This document shows positions 16,118-25,128 of a stretch of 48,036 bases of DNA, one piece after another. The stretch spans positions 1-48,036 of the forward strand of contig DASWFO010000230.1 in assembly GCA_036394195.1 (NCBI GenBank), in the 5' to 3' direction. The notes beneath the pieces were generated by a model. That model saw nothing but the letters and a program-made list of their open reading frames with translations. It ran no database searches and was not told where the DNA came from. A program made the translations under genes and the position numbers. The first letter of the stretch is position 1. Each line of letters begins with the position of its first letter. Source of the stretch: DATJPD01 sp036394195 (GTDB lineage: Bacteria; Pseudomonadota; Alphaproteobacteria; CACIAM-22H2).

Positions 16118-17803
16118 TCAGCCGACGCGCACTTTGGCCAGGAACTCGTCGACCTGGCCGCGCAGCGTCTCTGCATTCCTGGCGAGATCGCCGGCCGCCT
16201 CCAATACCTGCCCCGACGCCTGGCCGGTCTGCCGAGCAGCTTCCGTCACGAGCGAGATGTTGGACGAGACCTCGCTGGTTCCGGCGGACGCCTGCTGGAC
16301 GTTGCGCGCGATCTCCTTGGTCGCGGCACCCTGCTGCTCGACCGCCGCGGCGATCGTCGTCGCGATTTCGTCGATCCTGTCGATGGTTTGACCGATCGTC
16401 TGCACGGCGGCGACCGACGCTCCGGTCGCGGTCTGCATTTCGGCGATCTTGGCGCTGATCTCTTCGGTGGCTTTGGCCGTCTGATTGGCCAACGACTTGA
16501 CTTCGGAGGCGACGACCGCGAAACCCTTGCCGGCGTCGCCGGCGCGCGCCGCCTCGATCGTCGCATTCAAGGCCAGAAGATTGGTCTGTCCCGCGATATC
16601 GTTGATCAGCTTGATCACGTCGCCGATGCGCTGCGCGGCCGAGGCCAGGCCCTGGATCTCGGCATTGGTGCGCTCGGCCTGGGTCTTTGCCTCGCCGGCG
16701 ACGCGCGCCGAATCCGATACCTGGCGACCGATCTCCGCGATCGAGGAAGACAGCTCTTCGGCAGCGCTCGCCACGGTCTGAACGTTCGTCGAGGCCTGCG
16801 CGGAAGCGGACGCCACGGCCGCAGACTGCCGGTTCGCATCGTCGGCCGTCGCGGACATCGATCGCGCCGTGGCCTGCAGCTCGGTCGTCGCCGATGAGAC
16901 GGTCTGCACGATCGTCTTCACGCTAGCCTCGAACTCGTCGGCCAGCTTGTTCATCGCTGAGCGCTTCTCGGCCGCGGAGCGCTCCTTCGCCTGCTCCTGT
17001 TCGAGACGCAGCTTGTCGGCCTCGATCATGTTGTCCTTGAACACCTGCACGGCGGCGGCCATCTGGCCGATCTCGTCTTTGCGGCCGGCGCCTGGAATCT
17101 GAACCGACCTGTCGCCGCCCGCGAGCCTTTGCATGGCCCCGGTCATGCCCGTGATCGGGCGCGCGATGCCGCGGCCGATGAGCAGCGCCGTGCCGAAGGC
17201 GCCCATGGCGAGGGCTGCAATGATGGCGCCCGTGCGCAGCGCGTTCTGGCGAGACGCCGCGTCCACGTCGTCGAGGTAGATGCCGGAGGACACAAGCCAG
17301 CCCCAAGGTCCGACTGCGCTGGAATAGGTCACCTTGCGCACGGGCGGCGTCTCGATCGCCTTGGGCCACAGATAATAGGTGAAACCGCCGCCCGCCTTGG
17401 CGGCGGCGATCATATCGCGCCCGTAATAGGTCCCGTTCGAATCGTGCGCGTCGATTGTGACTTTGCCTTCCTGCGCCTTGTTCTGGCCGTGGGCCAGGAT
17501 GAGGCCGGCGGTGTCGCGGACCATGAGGTATTCGGTGCCGTCGTAGTGAACGGCGCGGAGCAGCTCCTTGGCGAGCTCCTTCGCGGCATCTTCCGAGATC
17601 TCGCCCCGTGCCGCCTTTGCGGCCAGCTCGTCCACGATCTTCGAGCCGGCTTCGACGACGACGCGGGCGCGAGCCTGGCGCTCGGCGAGCGTCACATCGG
17701 CGATGACGCGGACGGACACGAACCCGACGACCGCCAAGGCCGCCACCGCGATCACGGGAATGAGAAGCATCCGGGCGTTAATGCCGCGGAACGAGACGCG
17801 CAT
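16118..17803 (-). CDS. Methyl-accepting chemotaxis protein with periplasmic Cache domain
   Basis: 561 aa from ATG 17803, which has an AGGAGGTG ribosome site (complement of 17811-17818); the longer frame from 17842 lacks one. Topology: TM1 at about 12-32; a periplasmic single-Cache domain at about 35-185 (GTEYLMVRDTAGLILAHGQN, DSNGTYYGRDMI, VGPWGWLVSSGIYLDDVD, typical of sCache_2); TM2 at about 190-210; a HAMP domain (RPITGMTGAMQRLAGGD); then a long signalling coiled coil whose hairpin tip reads IKLINDIAGQTNLLALNATI. There is no C-terminal CheR/CheB tether pentapeptide. sCache_2 receptors often sense small carboxylates, but the ligand here cannot be read. No other chemotaxis genes are in the window. 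Confidence 0.92.
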   Translation of the reverse strand: MRVSFRGINARMLLIPVIAVAALAVVGFVSVRVIADVTLAERQARARVVVEAGSKIVDELAAKAARGEISEDAAKELAKELLRAVHYDGTEYLMVRDTAGLILAHGQNKAQEGKVTIDAHDSNGTYYGRDMIAAAKAGGGFTYYLWPKAIETPPVRKVTYSSAVGPWGWLVSSGIYLDDVDAASRQNALRTGAIIAALAMGAFGTALLIGRGIARPITGMTGAMQRLAGGDRSVQIPGAGRKDEIGQMAAAVQVFKDNMIEADKLRLEQEQAKERSAAEKRSAMNKLADEFEASVKTIVQTVSSATTELQATARSMSATADDANRQSAAVASASAQASTNVQTVASAAEELSSSIAEIGRQVSDSARVAGEAKTQAERTNAEIQGLASAAQRIGDVIKLINDIAGQTNLLALNATIEAARAGDAGKGFAVVASEVKSLANQTAKATEEISAKIAEMQTATGASVAAVQTIGQTIDRIDEIATTIAAAVEQQGAATKEIARNVQQASAGTSEVSSNISLVTEAARQTGQASGQVLEAAGDLARNAETLRGQVDEFLAKVRVG

Positions 17804-17976
17804 GCGATTCCACCTCCTGGACGACGTTGCCGATGGGACCATAGGTGGGAATGGTTGACGCCCGGTTACTCGGTGACGACAAAGCGATGTAATCCCCGGC
17901 GGAATCGCTTCCGTTGGTGGCTCTTGGACTTTAGTATAGCCCCTCGCTCGTGGGTGAGGCGGGGAGGGCTTGCGGC

Positions 17977-20900
17977 GTGATTGGACTGGTCCGGCTGGCG
18001 CTGCGCCGCCCTTATACGGCGGCGATCACCGCCTTCCTCATCATGCTGCTGGGTGGGCTGTCGCTCACCCGGATGATCGTCGACATCTTCCCGGTCATCG
18101 ACATCCCCGTGGTCATGGTCGTGTGGAACTATCCGGGCGTGTCGGCCGAGGACATGGAACGGCGGGTCGTGCTCGTCGCCGAGCGGTCCTATTCGACGAC
18201 CGTGAACGGCATCGACCGGATGGAATCCCAGTCCATCCCGAGCACCGGCCTGATCAAGATCTATTTCCAGCCCGGCACGGACATCGGCGGCGCGCTCGCG
18301 CAGATCGCCGCGGTCAACGACACCGCACTCCGCGTCATGCCCCCGGGCATGACGCCGCCGAACGTTATCCAGTTCAACGCCACCAACGTGCCGGTCGTGC
18401 AACTGGCGCTGTCGAGCAAGACGCTGTCGGAACAGGCCATCTTCGACTACAGCCTCAACTTCATCAGGCTGCGGCTGTTCACCATTCCCGGCCTCTCGAC
18501 CCCGGCCCCGTATGGCGGCCGGCAGCGCCAGATCACGCTCGACCTCGATCCGTCGCGGCTGGGCGCCCAGGGTCTCTCGCCGAGCGACGTTGTCAACGCG
18601 CTGCAGGCGTCCAACATCATCGTCCCGGCCGGCGTCGCCAGGCTGGGGACCCGCGAATACAATGTCGGCCTGAACTCGAGCCCGACCGCGGTCGAGCAGT
18701 TCAACTCGCTGCCGATCGGCATCCGCAACGGCGTGCCGGTGCGCCTCGGCGACGTGGCGCGTATCAGCGACGGCTTCGCGACCCAGCAGAACATCGCGCG
18801 CATCAACGGCAACCGCGCGGTCTACCTGACCATCCTGAAGCACGCCGATGCCTCGACCCTGGCGGTGGTTGACGCCGCCCGCGAGATGCTGCCGCAGATC
18901 CAGGCCGCGGCGCCGGAGGGGTTGGAGCTGAATCTCGACTTTGATCAGTCCGTGTTCGTCCGCGCTGCGGTCGCCAACGTCATGCACGAGGCGGTGATCT
19001 CCTCGATCCTGGTCTCGCTGATGATCCTGCTCTTCCTGGGCAGCTGGCGGAACACCATCATCGTCGCGATCTCGATCCCGCTGTCGATCTTCGCCGGCAT
19101 CGCCGGCCTGTTCCTGGTCGGCCAGACGATCAACCTGATGACGCTCGGCGGCCTGGCGCTCGCCATCGGGTTGCTGGTCGACAACGCAACCGTGACCATC
19201 GAGAACATCCACCGCAACCAGGCCCTCGGCAAAAAGCCGACCGTCGCGATCCTCGACGGGTCGGCCGAAGTCATCCAGCCGCTCACGGTGGCGACGCTCG
19301 CCATCTGCATCACCTTCTGCCCGGTGATGCTGCTGTCGGGCGCGTCGCGTTATCTGTTCATCCCGCTGGCGATCACCGTCGTTCTGGCGATGCTGGCGTC
19401 GTATGTCCTGTCGTTCAGTGTCGTCCCGGCGTTCGCCCGCTACATCCTGGTCGATCACCACGGCGAGGAGCATGCCGGCGGCATCGGGGCCGCCATCGAG
19501 CGGACGTTCGAGCGCTTTCGCGCGGCCTATGGCCGGGCGCTGGAGCGGGTGCTGCGCCATCGCAATTTCGTGCTCGGCTGCGCCGGAGCGCTGGCCGTCC
19601 TGACCGGCGCCCTCGCGACCGTGCTGGGGACGGATTTCTTCCCCAGCGCCGACGTCGGCATCCTCAAGCTGCATTTCCGCTCCCCCTCCGGCACGCGGCT
19701 CGAGGAGACCGAGCGCCTGGTGGCGCAGGTCGAGCAGGAGATACGCGACATCATTCCGGCCACGGAGCTGCGCACCATCAACGCCAATCTCGGCGTGCCA
19801 TTCTCGTTCAATCTTGCCTTCGTGCCCAGCGACAACGTCGGCTCGATGGACGCGGAGATCCTCATCTCCCTCAATTCTCCGCATCGCCCGTCGGTCGAGT
19901 ACATGCGCCTGATCCGACAGCGCCTGCCGAACGCCCTGCCCGGCAGCCAGTTCTATTTCCAGACGGCCGACATCGTGAGCCAGGTGCTCAATTTCGGCGC
20001 CTCGGCGCCGATCGACATCCAGATCGCCGACCCGAATTTCGAGCGCGGCTTTGCGACCGGCCAGCGGCTGCTCCAGGAGCTGCAGAAGATCCCGGGCGTC
20101 GCCGACCCGCATGTCGTGCAGGTCCTCGACTATCCGGCCCTGCTCGTCGAGGTCGACCGGCAGCGGGCAGCAAAGGTCGGGGTCACGCAGCGCGACATCG
20201 CCAACAATCTGCTCACGTCGCTGTCGTCGAGCCAGCTGGTGGCGCCCTCCTACTTCATCAATCCGCAGAACGGCGTGAATTACCCGGTGATCGTGCGCAT
20301 GCCGGTGGAGACGATGTCGACGGTGCGCGACCTCATGGACATTCCGGTCAGCAAGCCCCTGACCGACGTGGCGCCGCTTCAGGCCGTCCTTCCCATCGCC
20401 AGCCTGCCGCGCGCCCCCGGCTCGCGGCTCGGCGACGTGGCGGCGGTCAACCTCAGATCGAGCGCCGAATCGCTCAGCCACTACACCATCCAGCGCGTCA
20501 TCAACGTCGCCGCGAATATCGACGGGCGCGACCTCGGCAACACCGCGCGCGACATCCAGGCGGTGATCACCGCGGTCCAGAAGGATCTGCCGAGCACGGT
20601 CCGTATCGACATCCGCGGACAATATGAAGTCATGCAGAGCTCGTTCCGGGGCCTGGCCGGCGGCATCGTGCTGGCGGTGATCCTGGTCTACGCGCTGCTG
20701 GTGGTGCTGTTCCAGTCGTGGGTCGACCCGTTCATCATCATGCTGGCGGTGCCGGGTGCCCTGGTCGGCATCATCTGGATGCTGATCCTCAGCCACACCA
20801 CGATCAACGTCGAATCCCTGATGGGCGCCATCATGTCGATCGGCATCTCGGTGTCGAATTCGATCCTGGTGGTGAGCTTCGCCAACGAGCTCCGCACGCG

Positions 20901-21213
20901 CGGCAACCTGACGCCGCTTCAGGCGGTGGTCGAATCGGGCAAGACGCGGCTGCGGCCGATCCTGATGACGGCACTCGCCATGATCATCGGCATGGTGCCG
21001 ATGGCCCTCGGGCTGGGCGACGCCGGCGAGCAGAACGCGCCGCTGGGCCGGGCCGTCATCGGGGGCCTGATGGTGGCGACCTTGACGACGCTGTTCCTGG
21101 TGCCCATCGGCTACACGCTCTTGCGCCGCAAGCCGCCAAGCCTCTATGTACTCGATAAAAGGTTTGAAGCCGAAGCGGCAGGGCGGACATACGGGGACGA
21201 CAGACATGCGTAA
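17977..21213 (+). CDS. RND efflux pump subunit with altered proton-relay residues
   Basis: 1078 aa from GTG 17977, preceded by GGGGAGGG at 17961-17968; a longer frame from 17950 has no such site. AcrB-superfamily architecture: MIGLVRLALRRPYTAAIT start, first loop FPVIDIPVVMVVWNYPGVSAEDME, twelve membrane helices and two periplasmic loops. In TM4 the usual double Asp is Asp402-Asn403 (LLVDNATVTIENIH), and in TM10 the usual Lys is Ser960 (ISVSNSILVVSFANEL); the Arg and Thr of TM11 (RLRPILMTALAM) are kept. This clade differs from the mdtBC pumps in this window. It is followed, with overlap, by its fusion protein. No outer-membrane channel gene accompanies it, so it may borrow one such as the NodT-type protein at 5000-6520. 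The substrate is unknown. Confidence 0.85.
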   Translation: MIGLVRLALRRPYTAAITAFLIMLLGGLSLTRMIVDIFPVIDIPVVMVVWNYPGVSAEDMERRVVLVAERSYSTTVNGIDRMESQSIPSTGLIKIYFQPGTDIGGALAQIAAVNDTALRVMPPGMTPPNVIQFNATNVPVVQLALSSKTLSEQAIFDYSLNFIRLRLFTIPGLSTPAPYGGRQRQITLDLDPSRLGAQGLSPSDVVNALQASNIIVPAGVARLGTREYNVGLNSSPTAVEQFNSLPIGIRNGVPVRLGDVARISDGFATQQNIARINGNRAVYLTILKHADASTLAVVDAAREMLPQIQAAAPEGLELNLDFDQSVFVRAAVANVMHEAVISSILVSLMILLFLGSWRNTIIVAISIPLSIFAGIAGLFLVGQTINLMTLGGLALAIGLLVDNATVTIENIHRNQALGKKPTVAILDGSAEVIQPLTVATLAICITFCPVMLLSGASRYLFIPLAITVVLAMLASYVLSFSVVPAFARYILVDHHGEEHAGGIGAAIERTFERFRAAYGRALERVLRHRNFVLGCAGALAVLTGALATVLGTDFFPSADVGILKLHFRSPSGTRLEETERLVAQVEQEIRDIIPATELRTINANLGVPFSFNLAFVPSDNVGSMDAEILISLNSPHRPSVEYMRLIRQRLPNALPGSQFYFQTADIVSQVLNFGASAPIDIQIADPNFERGFATGQRLLQELQKIPGVADPHVVQVLDYPALLVEVDRQRAAKVGVTQRDIANNLLTSLSSSQLVAPSYFINPQNGVNYPVIVRMPVETMSTVRDLMDIPVSKPLTDVAPLQAVLPIASLPRAPGSRLGDVAAVNLRSSAESLSHYTIQRVINVAANIDGRDLGNTARDIQAVITAVQKDLPSTVRIDIRGQYEVMQSSFRGLAGGIVLAVILVYALLVVLFQSWVDPFIIMLAVPGALVGIIWMLILSHTTINVESLMGAIMSIGISVSNSILVVSFANELRTRGNLTPLQAVVESGKTRLRPILMTALAMIIGMVPMALGLGDAGEQNAPLGRAVIGGLMVATLTTLFLVPIGYTLLRRKPPSLYVLDKRFEAEAAGRTYGDDRHA

Positions 21214-22324
21214 GCGGAAGGCGTTGAGCCGGTTCCACCTCGCGGGGATCGTCGTGGTCGCGATCGCGACGGTGGCGGTCTTCATGTTCTGGCGGGCGCA
21301 GGGAACGGGCCTCGAGCAGGCGCGGGCGGCGCGACTGTCGGCCATGGCCGCCGGACCGCGGGTGCAGGTGGTCAGCGTGACAGCAGGCCCCAGCGAGCGG
21401 ACGATCACGCTGCTGGCGGACGTGCGGCCGTTTGCCACGGCCATCCTCTATGCCAAGGTCAGCGGCTATCTCAAGTCGATCAAGGTCGACAAGGGCGACA
21501 CGGTAAAGGAAGGCCAGGTCCTCGCGGAGATCGATTCCGCGGAGACCGACCAGCAATATCACAGCGCCGTCGCCGATCTCGAAAACAAGCGCCGCCTGGC
21601 CTCGCGCAACCGCGAGCTCCTGACCCGCGGCACGGTCGCCCCGCAAACCGCCGAGCAGAGCAACACCAATGAGCTCATGGCGACGGCTCTCGTGGCTCAG
21701 CTCGCCGCGCGCCGTTCCTATGAAGTGCTGCGGGCGCCGTTTGGCGGCACCGTGACCGCCCGTTTCGCCGATCCCGGTGCCCTGGTGCAGAACGCCGAGA
21801 CCAGCCAGACCAATGCGCTGCCGGTGGTCACGATCTCCGACAGCAGCAAACTGCGGGTGTCGGTCTACGTGGCACAGCCCGACGTTCCCTTCGTCCACCT
21901 CGGCGACCCGGTCGAGGTCGTCGACGCGTCGAACCCGGAGCGGAGCGTCACCGCCGTCATCAGCCGCACCTCGGGAATGCTGGATCCGCAGACCCGCACA
22001 TTGCTGGTCGAGGTCGACGTCGACAACACGAACAACTTCCTGGTGCCGGGGAGCTTCGCGTATGTGACGCTGCACGCCCCCCTGCAGAGCTACCCCCGCA
22101 TTTCGGTCAACGGCCTGCTCATCCGTGGGAGCAAACAGACGGTTGCCGTGGTCGGGAGCGACGCCCGGGTTCAACTCCGTCCGGTCCGGGTCGCATCCAC
22201 CGACGGCAGCGTCGTCGACATTGCCGACGGTCTGAACATCGGCGAGCGGATCGCGCTCAATCTCCCGGATGAAGTCGTCGACGGTGGTCGCGTGCAGCCG
22301 GTCACGGCGGCCGCGGCGCGGTAA
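21206..22324 (+). CDS. RND membrane fusion protein
   Basis: 372 aa from ATG 21206, overlapping the end of the pump gene by 8 bases. A membrane anchor at about 12-32 (HLAGIVVVAIATVAVFMFW), then a lipoyl half-motif (ATAILYAKVSGYLKSIKVDKGD), a short alpha-hairpin (about 110-165), the second lipoyl half (EVLRAPFGGTVTARFADPGA), a beta-barrel (VSVYVAQPDVPFVHLGDPVE) and a C-terminal membrane-proximal domain. It is the adaptor for the adjacent pump. The order pump-then-adaptor is opposite to the mdtABC-like operon and, with overlapping genes, supports dedicated pairing. Its stop is 3 bases from the convergent tricarboxylate-binding gene. Confidence 0.88.
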   Translation: MRKRKALSRFHLAGIVVVAIATVAVFMFWRAQGTGLEQARAARLSAMAAGPRVQVVSVTAGPSERTITLLADVRPFATAILYAKVSGYLKSIKVDKGDTVKEGQVLAEIDSAETDQQYHSAVADLENKRRLASRNRELLTRGTVAPQTAEQSNTNELMATALVAQLAARRSYEVLRAPFGGTVTARFADPGALVQNAETSQTNALPVVTISDSSKLRVSVYVAQPDVPFVHLGDPVEVVDASNPERSVTAVISRTSGMLDPQTRTLLVEVDVDNTNNFLVPGSFAYVTLHAPLQSYPRISVNGLLIRGSKQTVAVVGSDARVQLRPVRVASTDGSVVDIADGLNIGERIALNLPDEVVDGGRVQPVTAAAAR

Positions 22325-22327
22325 CGC

Positions 22328-23314
22328 CTAGTCGAGCTTCAGGTCAGCGACCGCGACGATCTTCCGCCAGGCTTCGGTCTCTTCCTGCAGCCAGTGCTTC
22401 GCCTCGTCCAGCGAGGCCGATGGCAGGGCGCGGATATATTGCGGGGCGAAGATCTTGTCGGCTTGCGGCGACTTGACCGCCGCCGTCGCCGCCTTGAACA
22501 GCGCGTCGAGGATCGGCTTGGACGTGCCCGCGCGGGCGAACACCGCCTGCCATTGCTGGGTGCCGATGCCGGGATAGCCGGCCTCCGCCATCGTCGGCAC
22601 ATCCGGATAATCCGCAAGCCGGTTGTCCGCGACGGCCGCCAGCGGCCTCACATGGCCGGCCTTGATCAGGGGCGCCGTGGTGGCGACGTTCAGGAACGCG
22701 ACCTGCTCTTCTCCGGCCGCCATGTTGGTCACCGCCTCGGTAGCGCCGCCCTTTAGCGGGATATCGATCATGTCGAGGCCGGCCTTCTTCGAGAACATGA
22801 TCATGTCGTAATGGGGGAAGCTGGCCACGCCGACCGTGGCATATTTGAGCTGGCCGGGGCGCTGCTTCGCATACGCCACGAACTCGGCGACGCTCTTGGG
22901 CGGAAAATCATTGGTGGTCGCCAGCAGAAACGCCGGCAGATCGGCCAACCGGGTGATCGGGATGATCGTGTCGGCGTAGTTGAAGGACATCTTCTTGCTG
23001 AACAACATCGGCGTGATGGCGTTCGTCGACACATTGCCGACGAAGAGCGTATATCCGTCGGCGCGCGACCGCGCGAGTTCCTCGAGCGCCACGATGCCGA
23101 ATGCGCCGGGCTTGTTCTCGACGACGAAGCTCTGGCCGAGGCTCTGCCGCATGCCTTCGGCCATGACCCGGGCCAGGATGTCGGTGGCGCCGCCCGGCCC
23201 ATAAGGGACAAGGATTTTGACCGGCCGGCTCGGAAATTTATCTTGCGCCGCCGCCGGCCCGGCGACGGCGAGCATCACGGCAAGCGCTGCGGCTGAGCGG
23301 CGGATCGTGTTCAT
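22328..23314 (-). CDS. Tripartite tricarboxylate transporter substrate-binding protein (Bug/TctC family)
   Basis: 328 aa with a Sec signal ending GPAAAQ|DKFPSRP. The mature start PVKILVPYGPGGATDILARV is the diagnostic Bug-family motif, whose loop wraps the carboxylate of the ligand. Other family segments are FVVENKPGAFGIVALEELARS and GHVRPLAAVADNRLADYPDVPTMAEAGYPGI. Bug proteins feed TctA/TctB permeases or act as sensors; no tctAB genes lie in the window, so this is an orphan binding protein, as is common where these families are expanded. It sits 46 bases downstream of a cupin gene on the same strand. A specific ligand cannot be inferred; small di- or tricarboxylates or aromatic acids are typical. 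Confidence 0.9.
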   Translation of the reverse strand: MNTIRRSAAALAVMLAVAGPAAAQDKFPSRPVKILVPYGPGGATDILARVMAEGMRQSLGQSFVVENKPGAFGIVALEELARSRADGYTLFVGNVSTNAITPMLFSKKMSFNYADTIIPITRLADLPAFLLATTNDFPPKSVAEFVAYAKQRPGQLKYATVGVASFPHYDMIMFSKKAGLDMIDIPLKGGATEAVTNMAAGEEQVAFLNVATTAPLIKAGHVRPLAAVADNRLADYPDVPTMAEAGYPGIGTQQWQAVFARAGTSKPILDALFKAATAAVKSPQADKIFAPQYIRALPSASLDEAKHWLQEETEAWRKIVAVADLKLD

Positions 23315-23360
23315 GTCGTCTCCCCGTGTTTCTTTTTACGTGCTTGGCGCCGGCCGTCCC

Positions 23361-23780
23361 CTACTCCGCCGCCTGCGCCTTGGTGCCGTGCAGGCTGTGC
23401 GATCCGTCCTTGGCCGTGAAGAACACCACGTCCGCCTCGGGCGTCGCGATGGCGCTGTGCACGGTGTTCGCCGGGATGTAGATCAGCGAGCCCGGCGGCA
23501 CGAGCTGGCGCCGGCCGTCGATGGTGAAATCGAACGTGCCTTCGAGGACGTAGATCCACTGCTCGTTCGGATGGCTGTGCGGCTCGGACGTCGTTCCGGC
23601 CGGAATCCGCATCAGCGCCACGATCATCCGGTCGCCCTCGACACACGGCCCGAACGCCGTCGAATAGGCCGGGCCGCCTTTGATGGGGTCGACTTTCGTC
23701 AGCTCGAAGAAGTACTCGCCGGGTCCGGCGCGTTTGGCGCCGGGAGTCCGCGCGACCGGCTGTGCCGCCGCGTTCGCCAT
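23361..23780 (-). CDS. Small cupin-fold protein
   Basis: 139 aa from ATG 23780, with GAGGAGACC upstream; the frame extends to 23930 but the added residues are not protein-like. A single RmlC-type cupin at about 45-130 shows cupin motif 1 (EPHSHPNEQWIYVLEGTFDF: His, His, Gln/Glu metal ligands) and motif 2 (PPGSLIYIPANTVHSAIA, with the final His). Such stand-alone cupins act as isomerases, small dioxygenases or sensors; the catalytic role cannot be assigned. It precedes the tricarboxylate-binding gene by 46 bases, so both are probably one transcript. The C-terminus FFTAKDGSHSLHGTKA is typical of bacterial catabolic-cluster cupins. Confidence 0.8.
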   Translation of the reverse strand: MANAAAQPVARTPGAKRAGPGEYFFELTKVDPIKGGPAYSTAFGPCVEGDRMIVALMRIPAGTTSEPHSHPNEQWIYVLEGTFDFTIDGRRQLVPPGSLIYIPANTVHSAIATPEADVVFFTAKDGSHSLHGTKAQAAE

Positions 23781-23955
23781 AGGTCTCCTCCACGTATCAG
23801 GCCTCAGCCCATTTCGGTCGACTGTACACACCAGGACCACGGACTGGCAATGCAACCGACGACCGGGGCATCGCCGCGGACTCGTCCGGAACTCCGTCGC
23901 AAAGGACGGCGTTGACCGGATTTTCAACATCAGAACGGGATTACCGCCCTTGTCG

Positions 23956-24045
23956 TGGTGGAAATTCGGGGCCGTCTATCAAATCGATCCGCGCTCGTTC
24001 CGGCGCTCGATCGCGACGGCGAGCGCGTCTCGGGCTCGCTTCACC
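23956..24045 (+). pseudogene. Remnant of a glycoside hydrolase family 13 (alpha-glucosidase) N-terminus
   Basis: Lies in the 299-base gene-free stretch 23781-24079. One frame reads WWKFGAVYQIDPRSF (23956-24000), closely matching the conserved first strand of GH13 alpha-glucosidases (consensus WWRGAVIYQIYPRSF). Directly afterwards a shifted frame reads ALDRDGERVSGSL, which fits the family's following SNGDGIGDLxGI segment. No longer reading frame continues in either direction. The match is too specific for chance, so this looks like a decayed, frameshifted scrap of a lost gene. The rest of the gap shows nothing recognisable. Confidence 0.55.
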
Positions 24046-24079
24046 GCCGGCCCGACGGAGGCGTGATCGCGAAATCCGC

Positions 24080-25000
24080 CTAGGAGCCGTCCACGGCGAG
24101 CTTGGAGGACGTCGCGAGTTCCTTGCGAAGCTCCGTGAATAAAAAGTCGAATACGATGCGGATCTTGAGCGGAACGTACTTCCGCGACCGATGCACCAAC
24201 GAAACGGGCACCCCCTGCGGCTCAAATTTTTTCAAGATTCGCGTTACCTCGCCCGCGCGCAGAGATTTGTCGAAAAGCCACTGGGGCATGACAGCGATCC
24301 CAAGGCCGGACAGACAAGCGTCCCTGATGAGCTGCGCATTGTTCGACACGAAGCTGCCGGAGACGTCGATAGTTGTGCGGCCGTCCGGCCAATTGAACGT
24401 CCAACCGCGACCAACGGTCGGATTTGTGAATATCAAACATTGGTGCTGAATGAGATCGTCGGGGGTCGCCGGCACGCCGCGTCGCTTCAAGTAATCCGGC
24501 GAAGCTACGGCAACCCGCGATGCTGTCCCGATTCGCTTTGCGATTAAGTCGCCCGTCACCTGTCCGAGCCGGATCGCAATATCGATATCTTGCTCGACAA
24601 GATTGGGGGACAGGTCGCTGACCACGATTTCAATTTTGATCGGCGGGTAGAGCGCAAGGAGCTTGGCAGCTCGCTCGACCAGATAACGTTGTGCAAACGC
24701 ATACGGGCTTCCAATCCTTACAACACCTGACGGGATACGCCTTGCCCTTCCAACTTGGCCCTCCGCCTCTTCGACCTGATCCAGTATGCGTTGGGCATAG
24801 GCGAGGTAGGTCACACCCTCGGACGTCAGTTTCACGCGCCGGGTTGTCCGGCTCAGAAGCCTCACAGCGAGGTGACATTCGAGAGCGGCTACCTGCTTGC
24901 TCAAGTTGGGCTGGCTGATTCCTATTTGCTCGGCAGCCAGTGAGAAGCTGCCGCATTGCGCGACACGAGTGAAAGCCCGCAGGCCATAGATCAGATTCAC
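24080..25000 (-). CDS. LysR-family transcriptional regulator
   Basis: 306 aa. The N-terminal winged helix-turn-helix (about 1-60: MNLIYGLRAFTRVAQCGSFS, LAAEQIGISQPNLSKQVAAL) binds DNA. The C-terminal effector domain (about 90-295) includes GVVRIGSPYAFAQRYL and ends near KIRIVFDFLFTELRKEL, as in the CrgA/AaeR-like subgroup. It is divergent from a glutathione S-transferase gene 128 bases away, the classic LysR arrangement, so it probably controls that gene and itself. An inverted repeat CCAATC-N11-GATTGG lies 8-30 bases before its start. The inducer is unknown. Confidence 0.92.
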   Translation of the reverse strand: MNLIYGLRAFTRVAQCGSFSLAAEQIGISQPNLSKQVAALECHLAVRLLSRTTRRVKLTSEGVTYLAYAQRILDQVEEAEGQVGRARRIPSGVVRIGSPYAFAQRYLVERAAKLLALYPPIKIEIVVSDLSPNLVEQDIDIAIRLGQVTGDLIAKRIGTASRVAVASPDYLKRRGVPATPDDLIQHQCLIFTNPTVGRGWTFNWPDGRTTIDVSGSFVSNNAQLIRDACLSGLGIAVMPQWLFDKSLRAGEVTRILKKFEPQGVPVSLVHRSRKYVPLKIRIVFDFLFTELRKELATSSKLAVDGS

Positions 25001-25007
25001 AGATCAC

Positions 25008-25030
25008 CCAATCTATTTATTCAGGATTGG
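25008..25030. promoter_or_regulatory. Candidate LysR operator (inverted repeat with 11-base spacer)
   Basis: CCAATC at 25008-25013 and GATTGG at 25025-25030 form a perfect 6-bp dyad separated by 11 AT-rich bases (TATTTATTCAG). It lies between the divergent LysR and GST genes, close to the LysR start. LysR recognition sites are typically interrupted dyads of this size, and autorepression from such a position is common. Confidence 0.5.
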
Positions 25031-25128
25031 AATGAGTTATAGGCTGTTTTGCGCTCTAATGAAAACGGCGCCGATCCACTACGGTCTGCGCCTGAAATTG
25101 CGGATAAGAGACGAGTGGAGCTTGCAAA

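Noticed and set aside
17866..21444. A 1192-codon open frame on the minus strand
   Set aside because: It is antisense to the RND pump and adaptor genes, has the Arg/His/Asp-rich composition of GC-rich shadow frames, and shows no domain.
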